Assembly (NCBI RefSeq): GCF_017875325.1
Contig: NZ_JAGGMN010000001.1
Coordinates: 1,880,140-1,944,139, forward strand
From: Methanofollis sp. W23
Lineage (GTDB): Archaea; Halobacteriota; Methanomicrobia; Methanomicrobiales; Methanofollaceae
DNA: 64,000 nt
Reading direction: 5' to 3'
The position numbers and the translations under genes are program-made. The notes under the pieces were generated by a model. That model was not told where the DNA came from, did not search any database, and was given only the letters and a program-made list of their open reading frames with translations. Shown here piece by piece: positions 9,113 to 17,958 of the stretch. Every line of letters starts with the position of its first letter. The first letter of the stretch is position 1.

Positions 9113-9746
9113 ACAGTTTCCTCTTCAGGCCTCTGTCTGGTTTAATTCATTTTTTTTCTTCTTATAAACCCATATCGTTGCATTGGTCTGGAAAAGGTTT
9201 GAATAAATGGCTCTGTAGAAATCTTCACTTCCTCTCGGTGCAAGGGGAACTCAGTCGCCTTCCCACACCTTCACGCCAGGGGCGCGGCGTCCCCTGACCT
9301 CCAGGACCACGATGGGGCCGGGACGGCACAAAAAATGACCATGAAGAGGAGATTGCCGTCCTCGACCTATCCTCGTGCGGGGGTTCGGGGGGCGGGGCGG
9401 CCCCCCGGCGAAGAGAACCCTCAGTTTTTTTGGTTTGAGTCTGATTCAACCGCCTTCCCCTATGCTCGTGCCGGGGCGCGGCACGCCCCTCGGCGAAGAG
9501 ACCTCCCCAGGCTGGTGCCCCTGAGATTGCAGTCCTGATCTCATACTATTGAAGCGGCGGCCCATCGCTCCCGCACAATCGCACCCACCAACGCCGCACC
9601 CATCAGGTGCGTTCATCCCGGCCACGGGCAACATCCCGACTCACCAGGACCCCCCTCATTTCCATTTCAAAGAAGAGTCAAAGACCCACTCGCCACCCGG
9701 ACAAAAAACCAGAGGAGATGATCCTCCCCGCGCTTCCATCTTCACC
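9113..9746. repeat. Repeat-filled intergenic region
   Basis: Contains the end marker GGCTCTGTAGAAA at 9209-9221. At about 9330-9430 is a copy of the CCGTCCTCGACCTATC / GGGGGTTCGGGGGGCGG module also seen at 45020-45090, 37725-37790, 38660-38700, 56515-56570 and 61090-61150. No gene seen. Confidence 0.6.
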
Positions 9747-10340
9747 TCAGGCCATCGCACCGGCGGCGACCGCCACCGCGGCGATCATCACCACGAAAAC
9801 GATGAAGAGCCCGAAGAGGACGACCACCGGCAGAAAGACCGCGACCGCCGCCCGCCCGGTCGTGGTCTCGTGGCACTCCCTGATCCCGACGACCGCGAGG
9901 ACCACCGTCCAGAGCGTTGCAAGGGGACCAAGAACCGGGATCCACCCGAAGAGCATGCTGGGGGTGGAGGCGTACGCCAGGGCCCTGACCGTCGCTTCGA
10001 TGCCGTTCCCGCCGACGAGGAGAGCGACAAGGATGTGGACGAGGAGGGCGATGACGCCGAGGCCGACGATCTCGCCGACACATGTCCCGACGATTGCCTC
10101 AATACCGGCGCCGACGCTGGAGACCGCCTCCGACCCGGGCAGGTTCTCCATGCCGGCGATATCGGCGTACGACAACCCGAACCCTACCATCGTCATGAGT
10201 CCGATGAGGACGGCGTTCACCGCGAGGATGGCGACGAAATATATGAGCACCTCGCCGAGGTCGTCACCTTGTGTATTCCTGAAACTCTCTACCGGATTCA
10301 TGATGAACCCTCTCGCGTTTTCGACGATGTCAGGTGACAT
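9747..10340 (-). CDS. Yip1-family membrane protein (copy 1)
   Basis: 197 residues with about five hydrophobic segments. The N-terminal signature IVENARGFIMNPVESFRNTQ, the inner SMLFGWIPVLGPLATLWTVV and the late RECHETTTGRAAVAVFLPVV are typical of archaeal Yip1-domain proteins. Their role is unknown; eukaryotic relatives work in membrane traffic. It is a clear paralogue of the gene at 11733-12302 and more distantly of 27175-27726. A TATA-like ACATAAATC about 25 nt upstream suggests a leaderless transcript. Confidence 0.85.
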   Translation of the reverse strand: MSPDIVENARGFIMNPVESFRNTQGDDLGEVLIYFVAILAVNAVLIGLMTMVGFGLSYADIAGMENLPGSEAVSSVGAGIEAIVGTCVGEIVGLGVIALLVHILVALLVGGNGIEATVRALAYASTPSMLFGWIPVLGPLATLWTVVLAVVGIRECHETTTGRAAVAVFLPVVVLFGLFIVFVVMIAAVAVAAGAMA

Positions 10341-10593
10341 GATAGAAATGCAAATCGTTTGGATTTATGTTTTCCGTGCATTTTGTATCTCTTTTCCTGA
10401 ATAAAATCCGCAGGACGAAGAGGTTGCCGGAGATGTGAGGGAGACAGATCCAGGAGAACAAGGATCCACACCCTTTCTGAGAACCTGCACGTCCCCCCCG
10501 CCTTCCCCCACCGAGCATAGTATCAATCCCATCAACACATCTATGCAGTGAATCTGACCGGTCGAACGGCTACAGAGCCCGGGACAGGGAGAC

Positions 10594-11226
10594 ATGACAG
10601 AGATGGACTACATATTTTTTGCACGGGTATGCACTTCCCCTGAGAGGCCGGTAATCGAGAGAACCTATGTGATGCCAGACGACCTCCACACCTCAGAGAT
10701 GCCGGCAGAGCGGGTCCTCGAACGACTGGTCCCGCCCGAGCACCAGGAGGACGCGGATGAAGGCGCATGGCTTGAAGACGGATTTTACTACACCCACGAG
10801 GGCCTGGCCTACGCCATCAAGGAGGTCCTCTTCGACCAGTACGTCACGACCGTCGTCACCGCCGAGGGGAGCGCCCTCGCCGATTTCTGGGCGGCGCCGT
10901 ACGGGTGCCGGTTCGGGATCTACCCGAGCGGCGCCTGGCTTGTCGGGGAGATCGTGGGGCGCGAGTCGAAGCCCGGGGACCAGCCTATCGTCTGGGTCCC
11001 CTGCCCAGGGATCGAGAACGTCGACGTCGATGCATGGGCCTTTATGGGCGGCGCCGAATGGGACCGGGAGAGACAGGGGTTCGTCTTCCCGGATGGGCGG
11101 TGCTTTGACGACGACGGCGACCTGGTCAGGACGATCTGCACCAGGGGCGAGGTCCCCGACGAGGTCGAGTGGCTCAGGGAGGTGCTCGTCCATGAATACT
11201 ATTTTGTGAAAAAGATCGGGCGGTGA
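10594..11226 (+). CDS. Hypothetical protein
   Basis: 210 residues, acidic, soluble, without signal peptide or membrane helix. Aromatic-rich stretches stand out (WLEDGFYYTHEG, YGCRFGIYPSGAWLVGEIVG, WAFMGGAEWDRERQGFVFP). The second in-frame ATG at 10603 is an alternative start; GGGAG lies just upstream of both. Codon use matches real genes of the window. It sits alone between two Yip1 paralogues. No family recognised. Confidence 0.75.
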   Translation: MTEMDYIFFARVCTSPERPVIERTYVMPDDLHTSEMPAERVLERLVPPEHQEDADEGAWLEDGFYYTHEGLAYAIKEVLFDQYVTTVVTAEGSALADFWAAPYGCRFGIYPSGAWLVGEIVGRESKPGDQPIVWVPCPGIENVDVDAWAFMGGAEWDRERQGFVFPDGRCFDDDGDLVRTICTRGEVPDEVEWLREVLVHEYYFVKKIGR

Positions 11227-11241
11227 GGATATGAGGGGATC

Positions 11242-11433
11242 TCACGCCCCTTCCTTGCGCACCAGGACCGCCACCCGCGCCCGGCGGACCACAAAGGAGG
11301 CGTCGACGAGGGCAGGGTCGGCCTTGAAGTACTCGGCGGCCCCCGGCCCCAGAGACGGCAAGAAGGCGGATCGTCAGCCTGAACGCCTCGACAAACACCG
11401 CTCGCCGACCCCGGCAAGGGGAGGTTCGTTCAT
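11242..11433 (-). pseudogene. Frameshifted small gene remnant
   Basis: Minus-strand reading gives MNEPPLAGVG in one frame, then VFVEAFRLTIRLLAVSGAG in a second, then AAEYFKADPALVDASFVVRR and ARVAVLVRKEGA to a stop at 11242-11244 in a third. Removing one G from a run of five near 11353 joins the second and third parts smoothly; another shift near 11415 joins the first. This fits a decayed gene of about 63 residues, or sequencing errors in G runs. No family recognised. Confidence 0.4.
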
Positions 11434-11732
11434 GTGGATCATCTCCCTGGGAGAGGGGGGGGGCGGCGGGGATGAGAAAGGTGTCGACCGGGTTCAGCAG
11501 GGATAGCCCAGGACCCCTGGGATGAAGAGAGGCCCGGGAAGGCAGCATAGACGACCATGACGAGGGGTTTGCTGTCCTCGATTCTATCGTGTGTGTGGCA
11601 GGGGGCGCGGGGGAGCGTGCCGACCCCCGCAGATTCGAGAAAGCCGCCGGATTTTCAGCCGGCAGACATTCCCCTGACCCCTCCACATCTCCACGAGGGG
11701 ACCCTGCCGCCAGAAAAGAAAGGGGCCTGGTC
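11434..11732. repeat. Intergenic stretch with repeat fragments
   Basis: About 11530-11610 carries the AAGGCAGCATAGACGACCAT module, related to copies near 44995, 52650 and 60535. The rest shows no gene. Confidence 0.45.
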
Positions 11733-12302
11733 TCAGGCCACCGGGGCGAACGAAAAGTAGGCGACGACCGCCGCCAGGAGAACAAATCCCAGGATAAAGA
11801 TGATGATCACCGGCAGGAGGACGGCGGCCGCAGCCCGTCCGGTCGTGGTCTCGTGGAGTTCCCTGACCCCGAGGATATAGAGGACCACCGACCAGAGCCC
11901 TGCAAGGAGATTGACGATCGGGATCCAGCCAAGGAGCATGCCGGGGGTGGCGCCATATGCCATGGCCTTGATGCTCTGCCCGACGCCGTTCCCGCCGATG
12001 AGGAGGAGGACAAAGAGGTGGAGGATCAGCCCGGCGATGAAGATGCCGATGATGCCGGCGACGATCACCGCGATGATCGCCACGATCACGGTAGCGACGC
12101 CGATTCCGGCCCCCATCCCGGGTACGTCGGCGAAAGCCCCAACCCCGACCATCATCAGCAGTCCGCTGAGGACGGCGTTGATGAGGAGGAGGACGACGAA
12201 ATACGTGATCACCTCACCAAGGTCGTCGTCTTTTGTGGCTTGGAAGGTATCTACCGGGTTCATGAGGAACCCTTTTATCCGTTCAACAATGCTTAGAGCC
12301 AT
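11733..12302 (-). CDS. Yip1-family membrane protein (copy 2)
   Basis: 189 residues, about five membrane segments. Closely parallels the protein at 9747-10340: IVERIKGFLMNPVDTFQATK at the start, GMLLGWIPIVNLLAGLWSVV, then RELHETTTGRAAAAVLLPVI. A TATA-like GATTAAATC about 25 nt upstream of the ATG suggests leaderless transcription. The two copies lie in the same orientation, separated by an unrelated gene and a remnant, so they probably arose by local duplication. Function unknown. Confidence 0.85.
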   Translation of the reverse strand: MALSIVERIKGFLMNPVDTFQATKDDDLGEVITYFVVLLLINAVLSGLLMMVGVGAFADVPGMGAGIGVATVIVAIIAVIVAGIIGIFIAGLILHLFVLLLIGGNGVGQSIKAMAYGATPGMLLGWIPIVNLLAGLWSVVLYILGVRELHETTTGRAAAAVLLPVIIIFILGFVLLAAVVAYFSFAPVA

Positions 12303-12435
12303 GATGAGGATACTGAATCGATAGATTTAATCATTTCTATATGTTATCGAAAATTAATCAGATCCAATTGATGTGATCTCCAGGGGGGCGCGGGCATGGC
12401 AGGCAGAGCCTCAGACCTGGGGGGTTCTTCCATAA

Positions 12436-12495
12436 TCCCGAAAGAAAAAGTGGCCTCCCACAGGGGCAGAACCCCTGCGCCGCCTGGAGGCCACT
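12436..12495 (-). terminator. Hairpin plus T-tract terminator of the DHH-mptE-rSAM operon
   Basis: AGTGGCCTCC (12449-12458) pairs perfectly with GGAGGCCACT (12486-12495). Inside, CAGGGG pairs with CCCCTG. Read on the minus strand the hairpin starts 48 nt after the radical-SAM stop codon and is followed by CTTTTTCTTT. This resembles an intrinsic terminator and is unusually strong for an archaeon. Confidence 0.6.
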
Positions 12496-12542
12496 GAGGG
12501 TATAGGTCATCATCATAGATAGAGATCACGTCGCGACGCCCC

Positions 12543-14192
12543 TCACTCGAAGACGAGGTAGGCCTCGACCCCGGTCTCCCCGGCGACCTTCCTGAAACTT
12601 GCAAGGTCTTTGAAGGGCCGTTTGGCGATCACCGTCGCCACCCGCTTCTTCCCGAGCCCGGGTATCCAGCGGAGGGCGGTGTGCGGGAGGGTGTTGACCG
12701 GAATCGGCGTCGGAAGAGCGGTGATGGAACGGTGGCCCCAGCCGACGACGACGGCGTCGAGGGCGGTGCCGGCGGCGACCTCGAGCGGGAGGCCGACCAG
12801 GATCGGGTACGACCCCATCTGCCGCCCGAAACTTGTCTTGCCCGGCTTCTCGACCCCGACGTCCCTGAGCAGGGTGCCGGCCGGGAAGACCCGCCTGAGC
12901 ATGGGGAGGTCGAAGTGCGTGTGCACCCACTCCTTGAACCCCCGGAACTCGCGGGCATGCTGGCCCAGAGTGTGCTCCTCGTAGGCCCTGGTCCCGGCAA
13001 AGGGCATCAGTTGCCTGATGTTCACCCGGCGGACCATGAGTCCGGCGTCGAGCACCCGCTGGAGGAAGGCGCGGTTCAACTCGTAGGTCGCCGGGGTCTC
13101 GCCGGCAAGCCCGCAGACGAAGTTGAGCCCTGGCAGGAGGTCGGGCACCCCGTTCCTGCGTGCGCCGCCGACCTCGTTGACGATCTCGATGGCCCGCAGG
13201 ACGGCGTCGGGCAGGGCCTTGAGGTTGTTTGCCGCGATCACCGCCGGGTCGGCGGTCTCCATCCCGAAGGCGGCGACGTCGCCTGGGGTGTGGCCGGCGA
13301 CGACCGCCTGGAGGGCGGCGCGGCTCGCCTCCTCGTGGTGGGCGATGGTGCCAGGATTGACATTGTCGATGTGAAGCGTCAGAAGGTCTGGCGCCGCCGC
13401 CCGCACCTTCGTGAAGAGCGCCTCGATGAGGTCGGGGCGCGGCCGCGGGAACTCGGCCTCGCCGCTCGTCCCATAGGCGAGGAGGTCGGGCTGTCGGCCG
13501 AGCCTGAAGTGGCGGGCCCCGGCCTCGTGGAGGGCCGCCACCTCGGCGGCAAGCCCTGAGACCGAGCGGTAGCGCGGGAGGCCGTAGAAGGGTTCGGTGC
13601 AGAACGAGCACCCGCCGCATGCCGCACGGGCACACCCCTGGGCGGTCTCGAGTTCGACCATCACCCGCGGGAACATCGGGTGGGCGGCCACCACCCCGGC
13701 GCCGAGCACGCTCCAGCGGTCGATCTCGGCATAGGTCGACGTCCCCTCAGGTTCGCCGCCAGAGAGGAGGGCGTCGAGGGCGGACGCCGGCGAGCCCCTG
13801 AGCAGATGGTCGAACCCTGCGACCGCCGCCTCGACCGCCTTCGCCCCGCCCTGCGGGGCATACCCAAACCCGATCGGCCCGCCGATCACCGTCGTCGGGC
13901 CGCGCAGGAGCGTCCCGATCTGGGAGAGTTCGGTGAGGGTCGCGGGCGTACCGGCAAGATATTTGCCAGGCACCGTGACCCCGGCGATGACGAGCAGGAG
14001 GGCGGCCTTGCCGGCGGCAAGGAGGATCGTCGGGTCCTCGCGCACGGCGTCGATGGTGGTGTAGCGGACCGCATACCCGTGGTCCCTGAGCACCCCGGCG
14101 CAGTAGCGAATATACGGAGAAATATAGGGCGGGACGCCGAAACAGGCCGGCTCGTCCACATACCCGTCCAGAATAAATGCCTCAGAGGTCAT
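12543..14192 (-). CDS. Radical SAM protein with C-terminal helix-hairpin-helix (COG1031-like)
   Basis: 549 residues. The iron-sulfur site is CARAACGGCSFC (about residue 180), with cysteines spaced CxxCxxC at its end rather than the standard CX3CX2C. It is followed by a radical-SAM barrel (FRLGRQPDLLAYG, LTLHIDNVNPGTI, AAFGMETADPAVIAANN). The end carries a helix-hairpin-helix, LRWIPGLGKKRVATVIAKR, a DNA- or RNA-binding element. This layout matches the uncharacterised archaeal COG1031 family; the substrate is unknown, though HhH suggests nucleic acid (inference). The ATG at 14192 overlaps the mptE end by 11 nt, pointing to translational coupling. Last gene of a three-gene operon. Confidence 0.88.
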   Translation of the reverse strand: MTSEAFILDGYVDEPACFGVPPYISPYIRYCAGVLRDHGYAVRYTTIDAVREDPTILLAAGKAALLLVIAGVTVPGKYLAGTPATLTELSQIGTLLRGPTTVIGGPIGFGYAPQGGAKAVEAAVAGFDHLLRGSPASALDALLSGGEPEGTSTYAEIDRWSVLGAGVVAAHPMFPRVMVELETAQGCARAACGGCSFCTEPFYGLPRYRSVSGLAAEVAALHEAGARHFRLGRQPDLLAYGTSGEAEFPRPRPDLIEALFTKVRAAAPDLLTLHIDNVNPGTIAHHEEASRAALQAVVAGHTPGDVAAFGMETADPAVIAANNLKALPDAVLRAIEIVNEVGGARRNGVPDLLPGLNFVCGLAGETPATYELNRAFLQRVLDAGLMVRRVNIRQLMPFAGTRAYEEHTLGQHAREFRGFKEWVHTHFDLPMLRRVFPAGTLLRDVGVEKPGKTSFGRQMGSYPILVGLPLEVAAGTALDAVVVGWGHRSITALPTPIPVNTLPHTALRWIPGLGKKRVATVIAKRPFKDLASFRKVAGETGVEAYLVFE

Positions 14193-14802
14193 GACCAAGG
14201 AGGGCGAGGAGACGGCGCGCCCAGGCCAGTTTGCCGCGCTTGACCGGGTCGACGTCAGGGTCGTCGAGGTCGAACCCGACCAGGCGCACCTCGGCCGCCC
14301 CCAGGGCATGGGCCGCAAAGGCGGCGCGGTCGCCGTCAGAGAACCCGCCGAAGTTGTGGACATGCCCGAAGGGTGCGGCCTGCGTCGTCCCGACCAGGGG
14401 CCCGCCAAACCGCGGCGTCCAGTGGCGGACGAGCGGGATGTTGTCGCCGTGGGCATGGACGACGACGATGGTCCCGGCCTCGTTCATCTCGAGGAGCACG
14501 TCGGTCGCCCCGTCGAGGTCGGTGAAGACGGCGTCGGGCCTGACCCCGCGGCCAAAGAGCACCTCGGCGGCGGCGTCGGCGGCGAGCACCTTCCCTTCGA
14601 TCTCCCCGATCTCGTCGGGGAGACAGGGGGCGTTCCCGCAGACCGTGACCGTCTCTCCTTCGATGAGCGCACGAAGCGCCGGGAGGTCGTCGCGTGGGAG
14701 AAGGCCGGCGAGCACCCTGGCCGCCTCCTCGTCGTCTTCCCGGTCAAAGGCGAAGTAGTCCAGGATCTCCTCGTAGAGTGGCTCCCACTCCTCAAACTTC
14801 AT
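14182..14802 (-). CDS. mptE: 6-hydroxymethyl-7,8-dihydropterin pyrophosphokinase, MptE type
   Basis: 206 residues of the archaeal MptE/DUF115-like family, which pyrophosphorylates 6-hydroxymethyl-dihydropterin in tetrahydromethanopterin synthesis, replacing bacterial FolK. Visible marks are the glycosyltransferase-like core with TVCGNAPCLPDEI, RPDAVFTDLDGATDVL and VVVHAHGDNIPLV, then the GTTQAAPFGHVHNFGGFSDG block. The ATG at 14802 (MKFEEWEPLY) overlaps the end of the DHH gene by 11 nt, and its own end overlaps the radical-SAM start by 11 nt. Methanopterin synthesis supports a methanogen host. Confidence 0.88.
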   Translation of the reverse strand: MKFEEWEPLYEEILDYFAFDREDDEEAARVLAGLLPRDDLPALRALIEGETVTVCGNAPCLPDEIGEIEGKVLAADAAAEVLFGRGVRPDAVFTDLDGATDVLLEMNEAGTIVVVHAHGDNIPLVRHWTPRFGGPLVGTTQAAPFGHVHNFGGFSDGDRAAFAAHALGAAEVRLVGFDLDDPDVDPVKRGKLAWARRLLALLGHDL

Positions 14803-16258
14803 GCTTCGCCTCGTCTTCCAGCCCCACGATCCGCCTGAACTTCGTGAGGATGGGGTCGATGACCAGTTCGAGGAGGTCTTCCTTCTCCTTGACCAGCGAG
14901 AAATAGTTGAGCGGGATGGCCGCCGCCGCCATGTTGGCATGCCCACCGCCGTCCCCGATCCCGGCAAAGGCCTCCTCGAGCACCTTGCCGATATGGATCC
15001 TGATGTCGCGGTTGCGCGCCGAGATGATGATATGGGTGTCGGTGATCCCGTAGACGATCGCGGTGTTCACGCCCTCGAGGTTGATGAGGATGTCGGCGGC
15101 CTGCGGGACGGCGTCGCGGTTGCGCAGGTAGCCCACGTTCGTGAAGAGATACCCTGAAACGACTTCCCGCCCCTTGATCGCGTTCCCGAGCACGTCGAGA
15201 GTCTCCTGCGAGACCGCCGGCGACATGATCTTGTCCAGGATCTCCTTGTCGGTGAGCGGGAGGAGGAAGGCGGCGTAGTTGAGGTCCTGGGGCGTGATGT
15301 TGCGCCTGAAGTCCCTGGTGTCGGCCCGAATCCCGTACAGCAGGGCGGTCGCCACCTTCTTGCCCACCGGGATGTCGAGTTCCTGGAGGTACTGGGTCAT
15401 GATGCTCGCCGTCGCCCCCATGCGCGGTCTGATGTCGACGAACTCCACGGCGCTGAGGTCGTGGGACCCGTTCTTGTGGTGGTCGATGATGATGTTGACC
15501 CGCGTCTCTGGTTCAAGGGCATTGTTCGCCCCTGGCGCCGAGGAGTCGACGAGCGCAAGGTGGTCGCATTCGGCCAGGTTCTCAGGGGTGATCGTCTCCA
15601 TGGTGATGTCCAGGAGGTTGACGAAGGCGCGGTTCTCCTGGTGGCCCACGTTCCCGTCGTAGAGGATCCTGGTCTCCAGGGCGCCGCCGCTCGCCTCGTG
15701 GGCGATCGCCGCAAGCGCCATGGCGCTCGAGACCGAGTCAGGGTCAGGGTTGGTATGGGCGACGATCCCGAGGGTGCCCTGCCATGATCCGAGTAGAGTG
15801 TAGAGTTTCCGTGCAATCCTGGATGCTGAAAGTCTCCTGATGTGGTGAACGGCGCTTTTGGCCACGACTTCCTGAGGGTAGAGGACGACGTCGGCACCGG
15901 CGCTGGCAAGCATATCCTTGCTCACCGGGTCGGTGGCGCGGGCGATGAGGTGCGCCCCAGGGTATTTGGCCTCTGCGTTCTTGACCACTGCGAGGTTGGC
16001 GTCTTTGTCGTTGGTGAGTACAAAGACCACTTCAGGGTCGGGGAGGTCGTCGAGCGTCTCCGGCGCCGTAAGTTCGCGGACAATTGCTTCATATTTCTGG
16101 TCGCGGAGATCTTCGACACGTTTCTCGTCTCGATCGAGGATCAGTATCGAGTCGGTCTCTTTGAGGAGTTCCTCGACGATATTGTATCCCATGCTCCCGC
16201 AGCCGCAGATGAGGTATTTTATCTTCCCGGCCGACCCGGGCTGAGCTGCATCGGCCAT
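14792..16258 (-). CDS. TrkA-N / DHH-DHHA1 phosphoesterase
   Basis: 488 residues. The N-terminus is a Rossmann TrkA-N (RCK) domain with CGCGSMG (about residue 18) and an acidic LILDRDE, as for NAD(H) or nucleotide sensing. A DHH domain follows, with HTNPDPDSVSSAMALAA, LVDSS and DHHKNG metal-binding motifs. The DHHA1 end contains GDGGGHANMAAAAIP. DHH-DHHA1 proteins act as nano-RNase, pAp phosphatase or cyclic-di-AMP phosphodiesterase; which applies here is unknown. The nucleotide-sensor fusion suggests regulated activity. First gene of the operon with mptE and a radical-SAM gene. The start at 16258 is preferred because the TATA at 16304-16312 leaves room for a short leader. Confidence 0.88.
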   Translation of the reverse strand: MADAAQPGSAGKIKYLICGCGSMGYNIVEELLKETDSILILDRDEKRVEDLRDQKYEAIVRELTAPETLDDLPDPEVVFVLTNDKDANLAVVKNAEAKYPGAHLIARATDPVSKDMLASAGADVVLYPQEVVAKSAVHHIRRLSASRIARKLYTLLGSWQGTLGIVAHTNPDPDSVSSAMALAAIAHEASGGALETRILYDGNVGHQENRAFVNLLDITMETITPENLAECDHLALVDSSAPGANNALEPETRVNIIIDHHKNGSHDLSAVEFVDIRPRMGATASIMTQYLQELDIPVGKKVATALLYGIRADTRDFRRNITPQDLNYAAFLLPLTDKEILDKIMSPAVSQETLDVLGNAIKGREVVSGYLFTNVGYLRNRDAVPQAADILINLEGVNTAIVYGITDTHIIISARNRDIRIHIGKVLEEAFAGIGDGGGHANMAAAAIPLNYFSLVKEKEDLLELVIDPILTKFRRIVGLEDEAKHEV

Positions 16259-16303
16259 TAGAAACAGGTGGGTCGTGACCGAATAATTAACCATCGCCGC
16301 AAC

Positions 16304-16312
16304 TTATATATG
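16304..16312. promoter_or_regulatory. TATA box between the DHH gene and tRNA-Lys
   Basis: TTATATATG in the divergent region. It lies about 50 nt upstream of the DHH start on one side and about 40 nt before the tRNA on the other. A second AT-rich patch (ACATATGA, 16324-16331) is closer to the tRNA and may be its own box. Confidence 0.45.
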
Positions 16313-16346
16313 CGAGTTCAACTAACATATGAGAGTCAAAGCATAG

Positions 16347-16420
16347 GGGCCTGTAGCTTAGTCAGGCATAGCGACGGACTCTTAATCCGTAGACCAAGGG
16401 TTCAAATCCCTTCAGGCCCG
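16347..16420 (+). tRNA. tRNA-Lys (CUU)
   Basis: Acceptor arms GGGCCTG (16347-16353) and CAGGCCC (16413-16419) pair, with discriminator G at 16420. Anticodon stem ACGGA/TCCGT encloses loop CTCTTAA, giving anticodon CUU. The T-arm AAGGG-TTCAAAT-CCCTT is standard. No intron and no encoded CCA. A T-rich tract (CCTTTTTG) follows and probably ends transcription. Confidence 0.96.
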
Positions 16421-16721
16421 TTCCTTTTTGCTCCGATGGTTTTCTGCATTCTCATCCCCGAAGAGTGCGGGCGCTCGGCAGGACGCCATTATCTCAAAGA
16501 GAATATCTTCTTGTCTGGATAGACGGTTCCTGCCCGGCATCCCTGGGGGGCAGGCGGGGAGTCACGGGATCGATCATATCGAGAGCCTCCTGTCCCCTGA
16601 TCCCCCTGCACCCGGATCAGAACCGTTCTTCCCCCCCCGCCCCATCCCCGGGCACCCAAAAACTATATCACCTCTTTTGGCAGTATAGCCTCACGGCCCT
16701 GACACCACGGGGGGGCGGCCG
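16421..16721. other. Intergenic, upstream of the first acyltransferase
   Basis: No gene. AACTATATCACC at about 16661-16672 and GGCAGTATAGC at about 16679-16689 are TATA-like candidates for the acyltransferase at 16722. No repeat module of the main families was noticed. Confidence 0.4.
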
Positions 16722-17819
16722 ATGCGATACTTCGACGAGATCACGATATTACGAGCCCTGGCGGTCCTCGCCGTCATCGCCATCCATGTCTCGACCTACT
16801 TTATGGAGATGGACTCTCTCACCCTGCTGACGACGCTCGGGATGGCGGTCGGGATCTTCTCCCACTTTGCGGTCCCGCTCTTCATCTTCATCTCGGGTTT
16901 TGTCCTGTACCACACATATCCGGGTGCCCTCGACCTCAGACGCTTCTATCAAAAACGACTGGCATCCGTCCTCCCCCCGTACCTCATCTTCTCCACATTC
17001 TACCTCGCCTTCTCCACGGCCTGTGCCCTCATCCTCTCGCGGGCAATCAGCCTCGACCTCCCCCAGGTCCTCTACCACTACGCCACCGGGGGGTGCTTCT
17101 TCCATCTCTGGTTCTTCGTGCTGATCATCCAACTCTACCTCCTCTATCCCCTCATCGTCCGGGCCTACAACGCCTGTGCGGCGCGAGGGCGCACCCCCGC
17201 ACTCCTCGCCGCAGTCTTCCTCCTCGGCGTCGTCTACACCCTCTCTCCTCTCCCCGAGATCCCTCACCTCGGCGTGGCCACGGTCTGTGTCGGCTACCTC
17301 TTCTACTTCGTCCTCGGCATGGCCGCCAGGAACAGATACGACGAATTCGTCAAGAGACCGGTCTCGCGCACCACCCTCTACGGCCTCAGCCTCGCCCTCC
17401 CCTACGGCACCCTCCTCGGCCTCCTCAACTGCGCCCCGACCTACTTCCCCTCCTTTGAGATCACCCAGATCTATCCGGTGACCGGCGCGTACTGGCATGT
17501 CCTCACGGCGACGCTCACGCCATTGTACTACGTGATCATCTTCCTCCTCTGCCTCGCGCTCGCCCTGCACTTCGTCTCCCACCGCTCGAAGGTCTCGGCC
17601 GTGCTGGAAAAGATCGGCCGCTATTCCTTCGGGATCTACCTGGTCCATGCCTTCATCTTGTGCACGATCGTCCCGGTCTTCACAAGGCTCGGGTTTGACT
17701 GGAATGACTGGCTCTTCTATCCGGTGACCTTTGTCCTGACGCTCGTGCTGAGTTATCTTGCGGTCGAGGTCATCAGGAGGGTTCCCTATAGCACCTATCT
17801 CATCGGGAGCACCAGGTAA
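16722..17819 (+). CDS. Acyltransferase-3 family membrane protein (GC-rich copy)
   Basis: 365 residues with about 10 membrane segments, spanning the full AT3 domain. The family's early motif ILRALAVLAVIAIHVSTYF contains the conserved R and H. It continues with SHFAVPLFIFISGFVLY and KRLASVLPPYLIFSTFYLAF, and late FGIYLVHAFIL. AT3 enzymes move acyl groups, often O-acetyl, onto surface sugars or lipids across the membrane. It is a paralogue of the AT-rich gene at 20058-21173, roughly 60 percent identical by eye at the N-terminus; the CRISPR array and a lipoprotein gene lie between them. Target in this organism unknown. Confidence 0.9.
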   Translation: MRYFDEITILRALAVLAVIAIHVSTYFMEMDSLTLLTTLGMAVGIFSHFAVPLFIFISGFVLYHTYPGALDLRRFYQKRLASVLPPYLIFSTFYLAFSTACALILSRAISLDLPQVLYHYATGGCFFHLWFFVLIIQLYLLYPLIVRAYNACAARGRTPALLAAVFLLGVVYTLSPLPEIPHLGVATVCVGYLFYFVLGMAARNRYDEFVKRPVSRTTLYGLSLALPYGTLLGLLNCAPTYFPSFEITQIYPVTGAYWHVLTATLTPLYYVIIFLLCLALALHFVSHRSKVSAVLEKIGRYSFGIYLVHAFILCTIVPVFTRLGFDWNDWLFYPVTFVLTLVLSYLAVEVIRRVPYSTYLIGSTR

Positions 17820-17958
17820 GGGCGACGAGGGACAACGCGCGGGGGCGCGAGGGAGAGGAGAGAGGCCGCGCGGCATGGAGTTTTGCAGGGGTGCGGGAGG
17901 ATTTTTCCCAGGCGTGCGGGGGTCACCTTCCAGAGTCTGGCCGAGCGTAGAGATTGAT

